Assembly: GCA_021817065.1 (NCBI GenBank)
Contig: JAKAWH010000004.1
Span: 1 to 35,134 of the forward strand
DNA: 35,134 nucleotides
DNA from: Actinomycetes bacterium
GTDB lineage: Bacteria > Actinomycetota > Acidimicrobiia > Acidimicrobiales > JAKAVM01
Reading direction: 5' to 3'
Part shown: piece after piece, positions 7,661-16,374 of the stretch
How positions within the stretch are numbered: the stretch's first letter is position 1
Layout of the letters: every line of letters starts with the position of its first letter
Translations under genes and position numbers: made by a program
Notes under the pieces: model-generated
Database searches by the model: none
Told to the model about the DNA's origin: nothing
What the model saw: the letters and a program-made list of their open reading frames with translations, nothing else

Positions 7661-9247
7661 CTACCGTCCTTCAGATGGGCCCCGGGGAGTCCGGTTGCGC
7701 TCGCGCGCCATGACAGCTCCCACCGACCCCACCAGGAAGAAGCTAACACCCGCCCCTACGGCCGTCGCCACTCTTACCAGTAGGCCGATTCCCGAATCCG
7801 ACCCGATGGCGCGCTGTACGAGAAAGGCCACCCCTCCGGTGGATACCGAGAGCACCACCACCCGGATCACCGGGCGAACTACTCGCCAGCCGTCGAGTCC
7901 ACCGAGGGGAAGGGCAACCTGAGCAGCGGCGATCAAGCTCGCTACCGAATACGCGATGCTCATCGACAGCGCCAATCCCTTGACGCCCATCGGTCGGTAC
8001 AATGCCAGCGCGGTGATCACGTTCACGCCGTTTTCCCACAGATAGAGCCGGAAGACCGACCGGGTGTCCTGCATCGCCTGGAAGGCCCGCATGAGGAGCA
8101 GAAAGGCACAGAACCCGGGCAATCCGAGGGCGAGCATAGCCAGGGCGCCGGAGGTCGGGAGGGTGGCGGCCGGATTGGCGGCTCCATGGCCGAGGACCAG
8201 GGCGACGACCGGGCCCGACAGCGCAAGCAGGCCGGCCGCCGCCGGAACTACCACCGCCATGATGGAGGTGAAAGCACGGGCGAGGCGCTGCCGGAAGGCG
8301 GCCAGATTCCGGTGGATCCACGCTTCGGCGAGGTCCGGTTGAACTGCGGTCATAACCGAGACGGCGACGATGCCGTAGGGCAGCTGAAAGAAGGTGTACG
8401 CATAGGTGTAGGCGGTTGGTGCTCCGGTACCGATGTGGGTAGCAAGCGCGAGCACCACGAAGTAGGCGAGTTGGTTGGCCATCACGAAGCCGAATGTCCA
8501 CCCGGAAAGGGCCACCACCTGGCGCACTGCCGGATGCCGAGGCGCCCAAGTCCAGCGAAGGTGTGCCCCGCAACGCCGGAGGGAAGGCACGAGCGCCACC
8601 GCCTGAACGAGGACGCCGGCGGTGGTGCCGGCACCCAGGAGAACGATCAGGGAATGGTGGCGTTGGGAGGTGATCAAAGACGGGTGGTGGAAGGCGATCG
8701 CGACGGCTACCAGCATGAATATCGAAACAAGGTTGTTCAGCACGGGAACGAACATGGGCGGCGCAAATACCTTGCGCGCATTGAGAACTGCGGTGGCGAG
8801 GGTACACATCCCGTAGAGGAGGACCTGGGGGGCGAACCATCGCAGAAGGGAGACAGCAGCACTGCGGGTGCCGGCGATCCCCGGGGCGTGGCTGCCGACG
8901 GTGTAGAGATCGATGACGGTGGGGGCCAGGACCAGGAGCACTACGGAGGCCGCGATCAGAACCGAGGCCGCGATGGTGAGTACCGCCGACATCGCCCGGT
9001 CGGCGTCCTCACCCGTGCCGGCGGTCCGTTTCTCCACGAAGACCGGGACCAGAGTCGCCGACAAGACGCCCCCGGCGACCAGGTCGTAAACGATGTTGGG
9101 AGTGTTGTTGGCAAGGTTGTAGGCGTCGGAGAGGTGATTGATCCCCAATGCATATGCAAGTGCGACGATGCGGAGGAACCCGGTCAGCCGGGACAGGGCG
9201 GTGCCCAGGGCCATGGCGCCGACCACCTGACGGGTGCCGGTTCTCAA
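7661..9247 (-). CDS. murJ: Lipid II flippase MurJ
   Basis: About 528 aa with some 14 hydrophobic membrane segments. It opens with the MVF/MurJ signature GTALSRLTGFLR and SDAYNLANNTPNIVYDLVAGG, including the conserved arginines. It flips lipid-linked peptidoglycan precursor across the membrane. The protein ends soon after the last membrane helix; the C-terminal pseudokinase-like extension of mycobacterial MviN is absent. I start it at the TTG at 9247, which overlaps the DUF6049 stop (TTGA) and gives a full first helix. GTG 9226 or ATG 9214 are alternatives. The frame remains open upstream, but that part is the antisense of DUF6049. The DUF6049-murJ pairing matches Rv3909-Rv3910 of mycobacteria. 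Confidence 0.93.
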   Translation of the reverse strand: MRTGTRQVVGAMALGTALSRLTGFLRIVALAYALGINHLSDAYNLANNTPNIVYDLVAGGVLSATLVPVFVEKRTAGTGEDADRAMSAVLTIAASVLIAASVVLLVLAPTVIDLYTVGSHAPGIAGTRSAAVSLLRWFAPQVLLYGMCTLATAVLNARKVFAPPMFVPVLNNLVSIFMLVAVAIAFHHPSLITSQRHHSLIVLLGAGTTAGVLVQAVALVPSLRRCGAHLRWTWAPRHPAVRQVVALSGWTFGFVMANQLAYFVVLALATHIGTGAPTAYTYAYTFFQLPYGIVAVSVMTAVQPDLAEAWIHRNLAAFRQRLARAFTSIMAVVVPAAAGLLALSGPVVALVLGHGAANPAATLPTSGALAMLALGLPGFCAFLLLMRAFQAMQDTRSVFRLYLWENGVNVITALALYRPMGVKGLALSMSIAYSVASLIAAAQVALPLGGLDGWRVVRPVIRVVVLSVSTGGVAFLVQRAIGSDSGIGLLVRVATAVGAGVSFFLVGSVGAVMARERNRTPRGPSEGR

Positions 9248-11403
9248 TCGACTTCCCGAATGGCCCGGCGGGAGCGGACGATCGATCGGCCCCACCAGGC
9301 GATTAGGAAGAGAAGGGCGGCACCGGTGATACCGATGGCCACTCCGGAAAAAGCGGTGGATCGGACGGTGAACGAGGCGGACGTGAAGACCAACGAACCC
9401 GATGGTGGTCCCACCGAGACCTTGAGCGGAAACGCGCCGGAGGCTCGCGCGATCACCCGAAGGTTGATGGTGTTGGTGGTGTTTGTCAAGGTGATCGGAC
9501 AGGTGATCCCCCGGGCGACCGATCGGCACGAGCGGTCGGCGGTGTGGGGAAAGGCCAGCTTGTCGCTGGTTACGGTGACGCTCGCCTTGGTGAGCGAGGG
9601 GATGGTGGATGCGACCGTGATGGGGATGGTCCCGGTGGCCGAGGTGAGGGTGATGGTTCGCGATCCCGATAGAGAGACTCCCCTGGCGATCGAGGCGATC
9701 GAGGCATTGACCTGGCGTAGGTCGCGATCTCGCTGAGCGGCGCTCAGGCCGGCGCCTTCGGAAGCCAGGAGGAGATCACCGATTGTTGTGGCATGCTCCG
9801 AGCCGGCGCCCATCGCCGATGAGATCGCGTCGATCGAGGCGCGAGCCGAGCGGATCGCTCCGGCAGGAAGACCGGGGATGCGGGGATCTTGGATGAGCAG
9901 GCGGGAGACCGGAGTCTGGGAGCCATAGCCGGGTGGGATCTGCGCGAAATAGGAAGCGAGCGACATCGGGGTGACGATGGGATTGCCGGTGAGTCCCCCT
10001 AGGAGGGCGTTGGCGAAATTGGGATCGAGGGGGACGCCTGGAGAGGGCATGTAGACGAGCGCCCGCGGCGGGTTGGTCTGGTTAGGTGCGTCGGACCAAA
10101 CCTGCGCGAGATCGGCGAGGACCCGGTGCGCCGCGAGGACCGGGTCGGTGGTGGAGGAGACATCGAGATCGAAACCGGTGTCAGAGGTCGCCGCCTCGAG
10201 ATCGTGACCGGTGCCCGTTACCCGGGGAAGTGCCATGCTCGCCCGGTCGGTGGGCGAAATCAGCCATGGGTGGGTGACCGTCAAGGAGCTGGCGACCGGC
10301 TGGAGATCATTTTCCGGGAGAACCAGTTCCCCCGCTCCCCGAGCCTGCAGGGCAGCCAGTCCGGCGCGGTCAATTGGTCCGTACACCGCCCAGAGGTTCG
10401 TCTCGGGCGCCGCGTGGAGAAGCGAGGTGAGGGTGGCATCTCCGGTGTCGAGCTGGTGATCGAGCTCGCCGGATAGGCCGGAGTCGACCAGTGAGGAAAC
10501 GTTGGCGTCGGCGAAAAGAGCGGGGAGGAGAATATGGTCCCCGGTCGAACCAAACAGAGCGCCGAGAGAGGTCACCGCCTGGGTGTCTTCCGGGCGACCG
10601 GATCCTGCCAATCGGGAGATCTCCTGGGGAACCGCCAGCAGGGTGAAGGGAACCTGAGGCGTTCGGTTCAATGTCGCGGCTAGACGGTCGGCCTGGTCGG
10701 CGCTCGAGCCCGGGGCGAACGGCACTACCCACGAGAATCCGAGGGGCACAAGGCTCCGGGTGGATTCGACGTAGACCAAGTCGGTTTGCAACGGCGCGAT
10801 GGTCCCCCCGGCGGGGCGGGTCACCGCGATGGTCACCGGGTACACTCCGCTGCAACCGCTCGAAGGGCATGAGGTGAGATCGAGGGTCGGAACCGCCGCA
10901 TTCGCAGCCGCCGGAGTGTCTCCTGAGGTCACTTGGAATGAGAAGCCAAAAGTGGGGGTTCCAGATCCTGGCGTGGACGTCGAGGTCAATCCGGAGAGGG
11001 GAAGTGTTCCGAAATTCTTGATCTCGTAGCTCGGCCCCACCCGCAGCGCCTGGTCGAATCCCGACCGGCTGGACAGCTTTTCGAACACGGTGATGGTCGC
11101 GTCGGTGGCGCCTACCGGAGTGCCTGGCGGTACGGTGAACTGGAGGGAAAAGGTGCCCCCGTCGGTGACCCAGTTCGATTGGGACTGGAGGGTGAGGGTC
11201 GCCGCGCCGGCAGTCTGGGATCCCGCCGGTCCACTCGCCGCGCCGGAGGCGGCGGCGGTACGAATAACCGCGGTCGTGCGCGATGATGCATCCAAGGGCA
11301 AAGGTGCTACGCCGTCGGCGCCACGGGTGGGCAACACCAGGATGGTGGAAGCGCAACCCGCAAGGACGGTTATGGCGATTCTCAACGGCCGGTGTCGGTT
11401 CAT
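9244..11403 (-). CDS. DUF6049-family secreted/membrane-anchored protein (Rv3909-like)
   Basis: About 719 aa. An N-terminal signal-type segment (MNRHRPLRIAITVLAG) is followed by a large, Ser/Thr/Ala-rich extracellular region and one C-terminal membrane helix (around GVAIGITGAALLFLIAW) with a basic cytoplasmic tail. The extracellular part has a first beta-rich domain (NWVTDGGTFSLQFTVP) and a middle segment with WVVPFAPGSSADQADRL and LVLPENDLQP, as in the Rv3909-like family. Function is unknown. Its fixed position directly before murJ in actinobacteria points to envelope assembly. The start is uncertain: ATG 11403 gives the cleanest signal peptide, while GTG 11418 is five codons longer. The gene is divergent from cca, 112 bp away. 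Confidence 0.8.
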   Translation of the reverse strand: MNRHRPLRIAITVLAGCASTILVLPTRGADGVAPLPLDASSRTTAVIRTAAASGAASGPAGSQTAGAATLTLQSQSNWVTDGGTFSLQFTVPPGTPVGATDATITVFEKLSSRSGFDQALRVGPSYEIKNFGTLPLSGLTSTSTPGSGTPTFGFSFQVTSGDTPAAANAAVPTLDLTSCPSSGCSGVYPVTIAVTRPAGGTIAPLQTDLVYVESTRSLVPLGFSWVVPFAPGSSADQADRLAATLNRTPQVPFTLLAVPQEISRLAGSGRPEDTQAVTSLGALFGSTGDHILLPALFADANVSSLVDSGLSGELDHQLDTGDATLTSLLHAAPETNLWAVYGPIDRAGLAALQARGAGELVLPENDLQPVASSLTVTHPWLISPTDRASMALPRVTGTGHDLEAATSDTGFDLDVSSTTDPVLAAHRVLADLAQVWSDAPNQTNPPRALVYMPSPGVPLDPNFANALLGGLTGNPIVTPMSLASYFAQIPPGYGSQTPVSRLLIQDPRIPGLPAGAIRSARASIDAISSAMGAGSEHATTIGDLLLASEGAGLSAAQRDRDLRQVNASIASIARGVSLSGSRTITLTSATGTIPITVASTIPSLTKASVTVTSDKLAFPHTADRSCRSVARGITCPITLTNTTNTINLRVIARASGAFPLKVSVGPPSGSLVFTSASFTVRSTAFSGVAIGITGAALLFLIAWWGRSIVRSRRAIREVD

Positions 11404-11499
11404 GCGCAATGGGTCCACCTGGGCGAGAGCCTACCGGGCTGTCCCCGTCCCATCGATGTTGGAGGAGCCGGCCGCAGGTACCGCCACCCCGCCCGCCTC

Positions 11500-11505
11500 T
11501 AGGCT
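11500..11505 (+). promoter_or_regulatory. Candidate leaderless -10 (TAGGCT) of cca
   Basis: TAGGCT followed by ten bases and the cca ATG at 11516, without a Shine-Dalgarno. It has the same layout as tig and rplU. Confidence 0.4.
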
Positions 11506-11515
11506 GACCGGCGTC

Positions 11516-12946
11516 ATGATGTCACCGGAGACCCGAAGGATCCCGCGGCGGTTCGAGTCTCTCCTGGCCGAAACCGCAGGTCTTGCTGCCCGTTTCGAGG
11601 AGAGGGGGTTTCGCCTGTACCTGGTCGGGGGCAGTGTCCGCGATGCGATCGCCGGCGCCGAGGAGCAGGGATCCGACGATCTCGACTTCACTACCGACGC
11701 GCCACCCGGGGAGATCGAGTCGATCCTGTCCGGCGTGTCCACCGCTCTGTGGACCCAGGGAAAGCGATTCGGCACCATAGGCAGCATGGTGAACGGCCGG
11801 CGATGCGAGGTGACTACCCACCGCGCCGAGGTATACAACCCCGACTCGCGCAAGCCGGAAGTGGCTTTTTCCACCGACATCGAGACGGATCTCTCGCGGC
11901 GTGACTTCACCGTCAACGCGATGGCGCTCCGGCTGCCCGACCTGGAGCTGATCGATCCGTTCGGAGGAACCTCCGACCTGGTCGCCGGCACGCTTCGCAC
12001 TCCTCTCTCACCCGAGCAGTCGTTCGACGACGATCCGCTCCGAATGCTCCGCGCCGCCCGTTTCATCGCGGGGCGCTCCCGGACGGTCACGCAGGGATGG
12101 CCCGGTCCCCTGGTCCCCGACGATCGGCTGGTGAGTGCCGTTTCGAACATGCATGGCCGCCTCGCCATCGTGTCAGCCGAGAGGATACGCGACGAGTTCG
12201 ACAAACTCATGGTGGCCCCGGACCCCTCCCCGGGGATCTGGTTCTGCGTGGAGACTGGATTGGCCGCGGAGTTCCTTCCCGAATTGCCCGCCCTCGCCCT
12301 CGAACAGGACCCGATTCACCGTCACAAAGACGTGCTCGCCCACACCATCGCGGTGGTGGCCAAGACGGGTCCCGACCGGATCCTCCGCCTGGCCGCCCTA
12401 TTCCATGACGTTGGCAAGCCGGCCACCCGTTCGGTGGGTTCCTCGGGTGTGTCGTTCCACTACCACGACGTGGTGGGAGCGCGAATCACCCGCAAGCGGA
12501 TGGCCGCGCTGCGCTATCCGGCGGCCGACGTGGACGACGTCGCCACCTTGGTCGAGTTACACCTGAGGTTCCACACCTACCGGATGGGATGGACCGATTC
12601 GGCGGTTCGCCGCTACGTGCGCGACGCCGGCGAGCACCTGGACCGCCTCAATGAGCTGACCCGCTGCGACTGCACCACCCGCAACGCCGCCAAGGCGAAG
12701 GCGCTGTCGGCGCGCATGAACGAACTGGAGCGGCGGATAGCCGAGCTGCGTGAGCAAGAGGAACTGGACGCGATCCGACCGGACCTGGACGGGAACCAGG
12801 TGATGGTCCATCTGGGGATCAAACCCGGACCGGAGGTGGGCCGAGCGCTCGAATTCCTGACGGAATTGCGGCTTGCCGAAGGGCCTCTCGGCGAGCCGGA
12901 AGCGCTTCGGCGCCTGGATGCCTGGTGGGCCGAACAGGGGCGCTGA
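11516..12946 (+). CDS. cca: CCA tRNA nucleotidyltransferase / poly(A) polymerase family protein with HD domain
   Basis: 476 aa. The nucleotidyltransferase head has LVGGSVRD (36-43) and the metal-binding pair in DLDFTT (D55, D57), then RRDFTVNAMA. A helical neck/body with DPLRMLRAARF is followed by an HD phosphohydrolase domain (LFHDVGKP, later HLRFH). It adds or repairs the 3'-CCA of tRNA. The HD domain found in this actinobacterial form may carry extra phosphatase/phosphodiesterase activity. Position next to DUF6049 and murJ matches pcnA of mycobacteria. The frame is open about 430 bp upstream, but that part is antisense to DUF6049. The ATG at 11516 is where similarity starts. Confidence 0.94.
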   Translation: MMSPETRRIPRRFESLLAETAGLAARFEERGFRLYLVGGSVRDAIAGAEEQGSDDLDFTTDAPPGEIESILSGVSTALWTQGKRFGTIGSMVNGRRCEVTTHRAEVYNPDSRKPEVAFSTDIETDLSRRDFTVNAMALRLPDLELIDPFGGTSDLVAGTLRTPLSPEQSFDDDPLRMLRAARFIAGRSRTVTQGWPGPLVPDDRLVSAVSNMHGRLAIVSAERIRDEFDKLMVAPDPSPGIWFCVETGLAAEFLPELPALALEQDPIHRHKDVLAHTIAVVAKTGPDRILRLAALFHDVGKPATRSVGSSGVSFHYHDVVGARITRKRMAALRYPAADVDDVATLVELHLRFHTYRMGWTDSAVRRYVRDAGEHLDRLNELTRCDCTTRNAAKAKALSARMNELERRIAELREQEELDAIRPDLDGNQVMVHLGIKPGPEVGRALEFLTELRLAEGPLGEPEALRRLDAWWAEQGR

Positions 12947-13009
12947 CCGGTTCGGGATCCCGCGCCGGCAACCTGCCGCCCGAGTGGCACCTGGTACGAC
13001 CCAGACGGG

Positions 13010-14098
13010 TCAGGAGGCGAACTCCTCCACGAGTCGGTGCGCCTCCTCGTCGGTGTACTGCACAGGGGGCGACTTCATGAAATAGGCCGACGGGCCGAGC
13101 AGGGGACCCCCGATCCCCCGGTCGAGTGCCACCTTGGCGCATCGCACCGCGTCGATGATCACCCCCGCCGAATTCGGCGAGTCCCACACCTCCAGCTTGA
13201 GTTCGAGGTTGAGGGGCACGTCCCCGAAGTTGCGACCTTCCATCCGGATGTAGGCCCACTTGCGGTCCTCGAGCCAGGGGACGTGATCGGAGGGACCGAT
13301 GTGAACGTCGTTCGGCGACATGTCGTGGCTGATCTGGCTGGTCACCGCCTGGGTCTTGGAGATCTTCTTGGACTCCAACCGCTCGCGCTCCAACATGTTC
13401 TTGAAATCCATGTTCCCGCCGACGTTCAATTGGTACGTACGGTCGAGCACGGTCCCCCGGTCTTCGAAAAGACGGGTCAGGATGCGGTGCACGATGGTCG
13501 AGCCGACCTGGCTCTTGATGTCGTCGCCGACAATGGGTAGCCCCGCTTCGGTGAACTTGGCGGCCCAGGTCGGGTCCGAGGCGATGAACACAGGTATCGC
13601 GTTGACGAATCCGACGCCGGCATCCAAGCAGGCCTGAGCGTAGTGGCGCTGGGCTTCTTCCGAGCCCACTGGCAGGTAGCTGACCAGCACATCAGCAGCG
13701 GATTCCCGGAGTACCGAGGCGACCTCCACCGGTCGCTGGGGGGACTCCTCGATAGTCTCGCGGTAGTACTTGCCCAGCCCGTCGAGGGTGGGGCCCCGCG
13801 ATACGGTCACTCCGGTCTCCGGCACGTCCGAAAAGCGATAGGTGTTGTTCTGGCCGGCGAACACTGCCTTGCCGACGTCTAGGCCGACCTTGGTGATATC
13901 CACGTCGAATGCGGCTACCACCTCGATGTCGGCGATGTGGTAGCCGCCGAGGACTGGGTGCATGAGTCCCGGCACCACCTCGTCGCAAGCCGCGTCTTTG
14001 TAGTATTCAAGCCCCTGGATGAGGGACGAGGCGCAATTCCCGACGCCAGCGATGGCAAGGCGGAGAGTTCCTCCGCGGCGGGATTGATCGGTGCTCAT
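13010..14098 (-). CDS. ino1: Inositol-1-phosphate (myo-inositol-3-phosphate) synthase
   Basis: 362-aa NAD-dependent enzyme that converts glucose 6-phosphate to inositol 1-phosphate, the entry to phosphatidylinositol, mannosides and, in many actinobacteria, mycothiol. Visible family features are the dinucleotide-binding [14 protein letters not shown] near the N-terminus, [21 protein letters not shown], and the catalytic-domain segments [15 protein letters not shown] and [11 protein letters not shown]. The length is that of the short actinobacterial/archaeal-type enzyme. The ATG at 14098 overlaps the padR stop in ATGA, so the pair is coupled; AAGGAG lies nine bases upstream. It is convergent with cca, and a weak hairpin (GACCC 12998-13002 / GGGTC 13007-13011) overlaps its stop. 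Confidence 0.95.
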   Translation of the reverse strand: MSTDQSRRGGTLRLAIAGVGNCASSLIQGLEYYKDAACDEVVPGLMHPVLGGYHIADIEVVAAFDVDITKVGLDVGKAVFAGQNNTYRFSDVPETGVTVSRGPTLDGLGKYYRETIEESPQRPVEVASVLRESAADVLVSYLPVGSEEAQRHYAQACLDAGVGFVNAIPVFIASDPTWAAKFTEAGLPIVGDDIKSQVGSTIVHRILTRLFEDRGTVLDRTYQLNVGGNMDFKNMLERERLESKKISKTQAVTSQISHDMSPNDVHIGPSDHVPWLEDRKWAYIRMEGRNFGDVPLNLELKLEVWDSPNSAGVIIDAVRCAKVALDRGIGGPLLGPSAYFMKSPPVQYTDEEAHRLVEEFAS

Positions 14099-14727
14099 GA
14101 GATCCGGCTCCTTTCGGTCTGAATCAACTTGTCGATCCACGAGATATCGTTCTCAGTGGCGGTGGTGGAATGTTCGACGATGGACTGTGCGTAGGGATCG
14201 AGCGCCGGGGTGGCGGACGACGAGCTCCGAGCTCGGGCCAGGCGCCGCACCAAGTACGCGCGGCGTTGCTCGAGCAGGCCCAGCCGGCTCTCGGCGCTGA
14301 GGTGGCGAGCGAAGGCCAGCCGGAGCTTGAAATCTGCCTCGTCATCGGGTTCGTCGGCCGCTTCGGCGAGAAACTCGCCGAGACGCCGTCGCCCGGCCTC
14401 CGTGATCGCGTAGACCTTCTTGCCGCGGGCGCCCCTGCTATCGGCGCGTGCCCGGGAAGAATGGGCACGCAGGGCTGCTCGCTCGCCCCCCAGGGAGCCG
14501 GTTAGGGGAATGGGAGGTCGAGGATTCGGAGCCTCCTGCTCCCCCGATCCGCCGACGTACCCGTCCGCCTCCAGGCGCGCGAGTGCCGGGTACATCGATC
14601 CGAAGGAAACCGACGCGAAAAGACCCAGGCCGTCGACCAGACGGCGCTTCAACTCGTATCCGTGGAGGTCCTGATCGGACAGGACACCCAGGATGGCGAT
14701 TTCGAGGAGATGGGAACGTTTGCGCAT
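14095..14727 (-). CDS. PadR-family transcriptional regulator
   Basis: 210-aa protein starting at ATG 14727 ([16 protein letters not shown]). The N-terminal winged helix has the PadR pattern [21 protein letters not shown] followed by [20 protein letters not shown] and, after an insert, [18 protein letters not shown]. The insert of roughly 40 Arg/Pro/Ser-rich residues within the wing region is longer than usual. The C-terminal half is helical with many arginines and may form the dimer interface. It sits directly upstream of ino1 with a 4-bp overlap, as Rv0047c does in mycobacteria, so it may control inositol synthesis and itself. The frame is open to 14823, but that would run through the operator-like palindromes. 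Confidence 0.88.
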   Translation of the reverse strand: MRKRSHLLEIAILGVLSDQDLHGYELKRRLVDGLGLFASVSFGSMYPALARLEADGYVGGSGEQEAPNPRPPIPLTGSLGGERAALRAHSSRARADSRGARGKKVYAITEAGRRRLGEFLAEAADEPDDEADFKLRLAFARHLSAESRLGLLEQRRAYLVRRLARARSSSSATPALDPYAQSIVEHSTTATENDISWIDKLIQTERSRIS

Positions 14728-14740
14728 GGAAGTGGGGCAA

Positions 14741-14780
14741 CGAAAAGGGTACCTTTTCGATGTATCGAAATGATATATCA
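14741..14780. promoter_or_regulatory. Two palindromes between padR-ino1 and DUF5318 (candidate PadR operators)
   Basis: 14741-14759 is CGAAAAGG-GTA-CCTTTTCG, two perfect 8-bp arms. 14771-14780 is the perfect palindrome TGATATATCA. Between them ATGTATCGAAATGATATAT contains TATC/GATA arms. The stretch is AT-rich for this genome, starts 14 bp upstream of the padR ATG, and lies in the 146-bp divergent promoter region. PadR regulators typically bind AT-rich dyads in their own promoters, so autoregulation is the natural guess. Confidence 0.55.
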
Positions 14781-14873
14781 ACTGAGTGAGCAAATGCAAA
14801 CAAGAGGATGCGGCGAGGCGCATCCGTTCCCGATACCCGGACCGGCCGCGAAAGTGGGTAGTACCGTTGATGC

Positions 14874-15365
14874 ATGAAGAGCGGTCAAGGGAATCGGATC
14901 CGCCTGGAGGCGGTCAGGGACCAGGTCAACCCGGACGTTTCTTCCGGCCGGGTGGGCATCGGTTCGATCAAGGGTGCCGATCGGCAGGTCGACTACCGCC
15001 TCGCCCGCCGTGCGCTGATCTCCGAGTATCGAAAAGGGCGGATACCGCGCCATGACGTCTGCGACGCCCATCCGGAACTGTTGCGAGCTGCCCGGGGGGT
15101 GGGAGAGGCAACCTCGGTGGAGTGCCCGATCTGTGAGGAGTCGCGGGTCACGCTGGTTTCCTACGTGTTCGGGCCCCGGCTCGGTCCGTCGGGGAGGTGT
15201 GTCACCACACGGGAGGAATTGATGCGCTACACCCGTGCGGCGGGGGGACCGGTCAAGACCTACGTGGTCGAGGTGTGCCCGGCGTGCTCGTGGAACCACC
15301 TCACCCGGATGTTCGAGGTGGAGCCTCCCCGCCGCCGGACCCGGTCGGCATCCGCCGGGACCTGA
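14874..15365 (+). CDS. DUF5318 family protein (Rv0049-like), putative zinc ribbon
   Basis: 163 aa. The core has VDYRLARRALISEYRKGR, DVCDAHPELLRAAR, CPICEESRVTLVSYVFG and VVEVCPACSWNHLTRMF. The two CPxC pairs about 55 residues apart probably bind one zinc. This is the DUF5318 pattern of actinobacteria, where it lies between padR/ino1 and the penicillin-binding protein ponA. The N-terminal 35 residues before the core are extra and the C-terminus is Arg/Ser-rich. Function is unknown. There is no Shine-Dalgarno before the ATG. In this genome the next gene is panB, not ponA. Confidence 0.85.
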   Translation: MKSGQGNRIRLEAVRDQVNPDVSSGRVGIGSIKGADRQVDYRLARRALISEYRKGRIPRHDVCDAHPELLRAARGVGEATSVECPICEESRVTLVSYVFGPRLGPSGRCVTTREELMRYTRAAGGPVKTYVVEVCPACSWNHLTRMFEVEPPRRRTRSASAGT

Positions 15366-15477
15366 GCCCCGGCGCTTTTGCGGCGGGGGGACACAACTAC
15401 CCAACCCGGTTTACGAGGAGTATCCTTGGAGTACCGCCGGCAGCCATGGGGCGCTGGACGGATAAGGAGGTCATGAG

Positions 15478-16374
15478 ATGGATGCTTCCGCCACCCCGCG
15501 GAGGGTGCGAGCGGCCGAGGTCGATCGCAAGGTAACCGTCCCCCTGGTACGCAGCTCGAAACGGGCCACCACCGGGCGGTCTCTCGTCATGGTCACCGCC
15601 TACGATGCTCCTGGCGCCCGCATCGCCGATCGCGCCGGAGTCGACATCGTGCTGGTCGGCGACTCGCTGGCGATGGTCGTACTGGGATACGAGGACACCC
15701 TGTCGGTGACCGTCGAGGACATGGCCCATCACACCGCAGCGGTGGCCCGTGCCCGCCCCCGTGCTCTGGTCGTGGCCGACATGCCGTGGATGAGCTATCA
15801 CGTCTCCACCGAGGACACCGTTCGCAACGCCGCCGCTCTCATCCGCTCGGGCGCCACCGCGGTCAAGCTCGAAGGGGGACGCAATCGGGTGGCTGCGATC
15901 GAGTCGATCGTTCACGCCGAGATCCCGGTGATGGGCCATCTCGGGCTCACACCCCAGTCGGTCCATGCCATGGGCGGGTTCAAGGTTCAGGCCAAGGAGG
16001 CGGGAGCTGCCCGCACCCTTCTCGACGACGCCCGGGCTCTGGTCGGGGCGGGGTGCTTCGCCATCGTCCTGGAGGGCATCCCGGACGCGGTAGCCCGTCT
16101 GGTTACCGAGTCGGTCGAGGTTCCCACCATCGGTATCGGGGCCGGCCCGGCCTGTGACGGTCAGGTCCTTGTTTTCCACGACGTGCTCGGCCTGGAAGAG
16201 CGCATCGTGCCCAAGTTCGTCCGGCGCTACGCCGAATTGGGATCGTTGGCGGTGGAGGCGTTGCGCGAATATGCCGACGATGTCCGCAACGGAACTTTTC
16301 CGTCCGACCAGGAGACGTACCACCTCAGCCCAGGGGTAGAGGAGGAACTGTCGGGGCTGTACGGCGCCGCCTGA
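15478..16374 (+). CDS. panB: 3-methyl-2-oxobutanoate hydroxymethyltransferase
   Basis: 298-aa TIM-barrel enzyme of pantothenate synthesis. It transfers a hydroxymethyl group from methylene-tetrahydrofolate to 2-oxoisovalerate, making ketopantoate. Motifs seen are VMVTAYDAPGARIAD, VLVGDSLAMVVLGY (metal-binding Asp), VVADMPWMSYH, VKLEGG, MGHLGLTPQSVHAMGG and TIGIGAGPACDGQVLV with the DVLG segment. A strong AAGGAGGT (15464-15471) precedes the ATG. A TATCCT at 15421-15426 in the 112-bp gap upstream may be a -10. No panC or panD is near. Its last 50 bp overlap the convergent COG4280-like gene. Confidence 0.97.
   Translation: MDASATPRRVRAAEVDRKVTVPLVRSSKRATTGRSLVMVTAYDAPGARIADRAGVDIVLVGDSLAMVVLGYEDTLSVTVEDMAHHTAAVARARPRALVVADMPWMSYHVSTEDTVRNAAALIRSGATAVKLEGGRNRVAAIESIVHAEIPVMGHLGLTPQSVHAMGGFKVQAKEAGAARTLLDDARALVGAGCFAIVLEGIPDAVARLVTESVEVPTIGIGAGPACDGQVLVFHDVLGLEERIVPKFVRRYAELGSLAVEALREYADDVRNGTFPSDQETYHLSPGVEEELSGLYGAA

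Noticed and set aside
8186-9736. 516-codon plus-strand open frame
   Set aside because: Antisense to murJ and DUF6049, with a composition typical of a shadow frame in GC-rich DNA and no recognisable domain.
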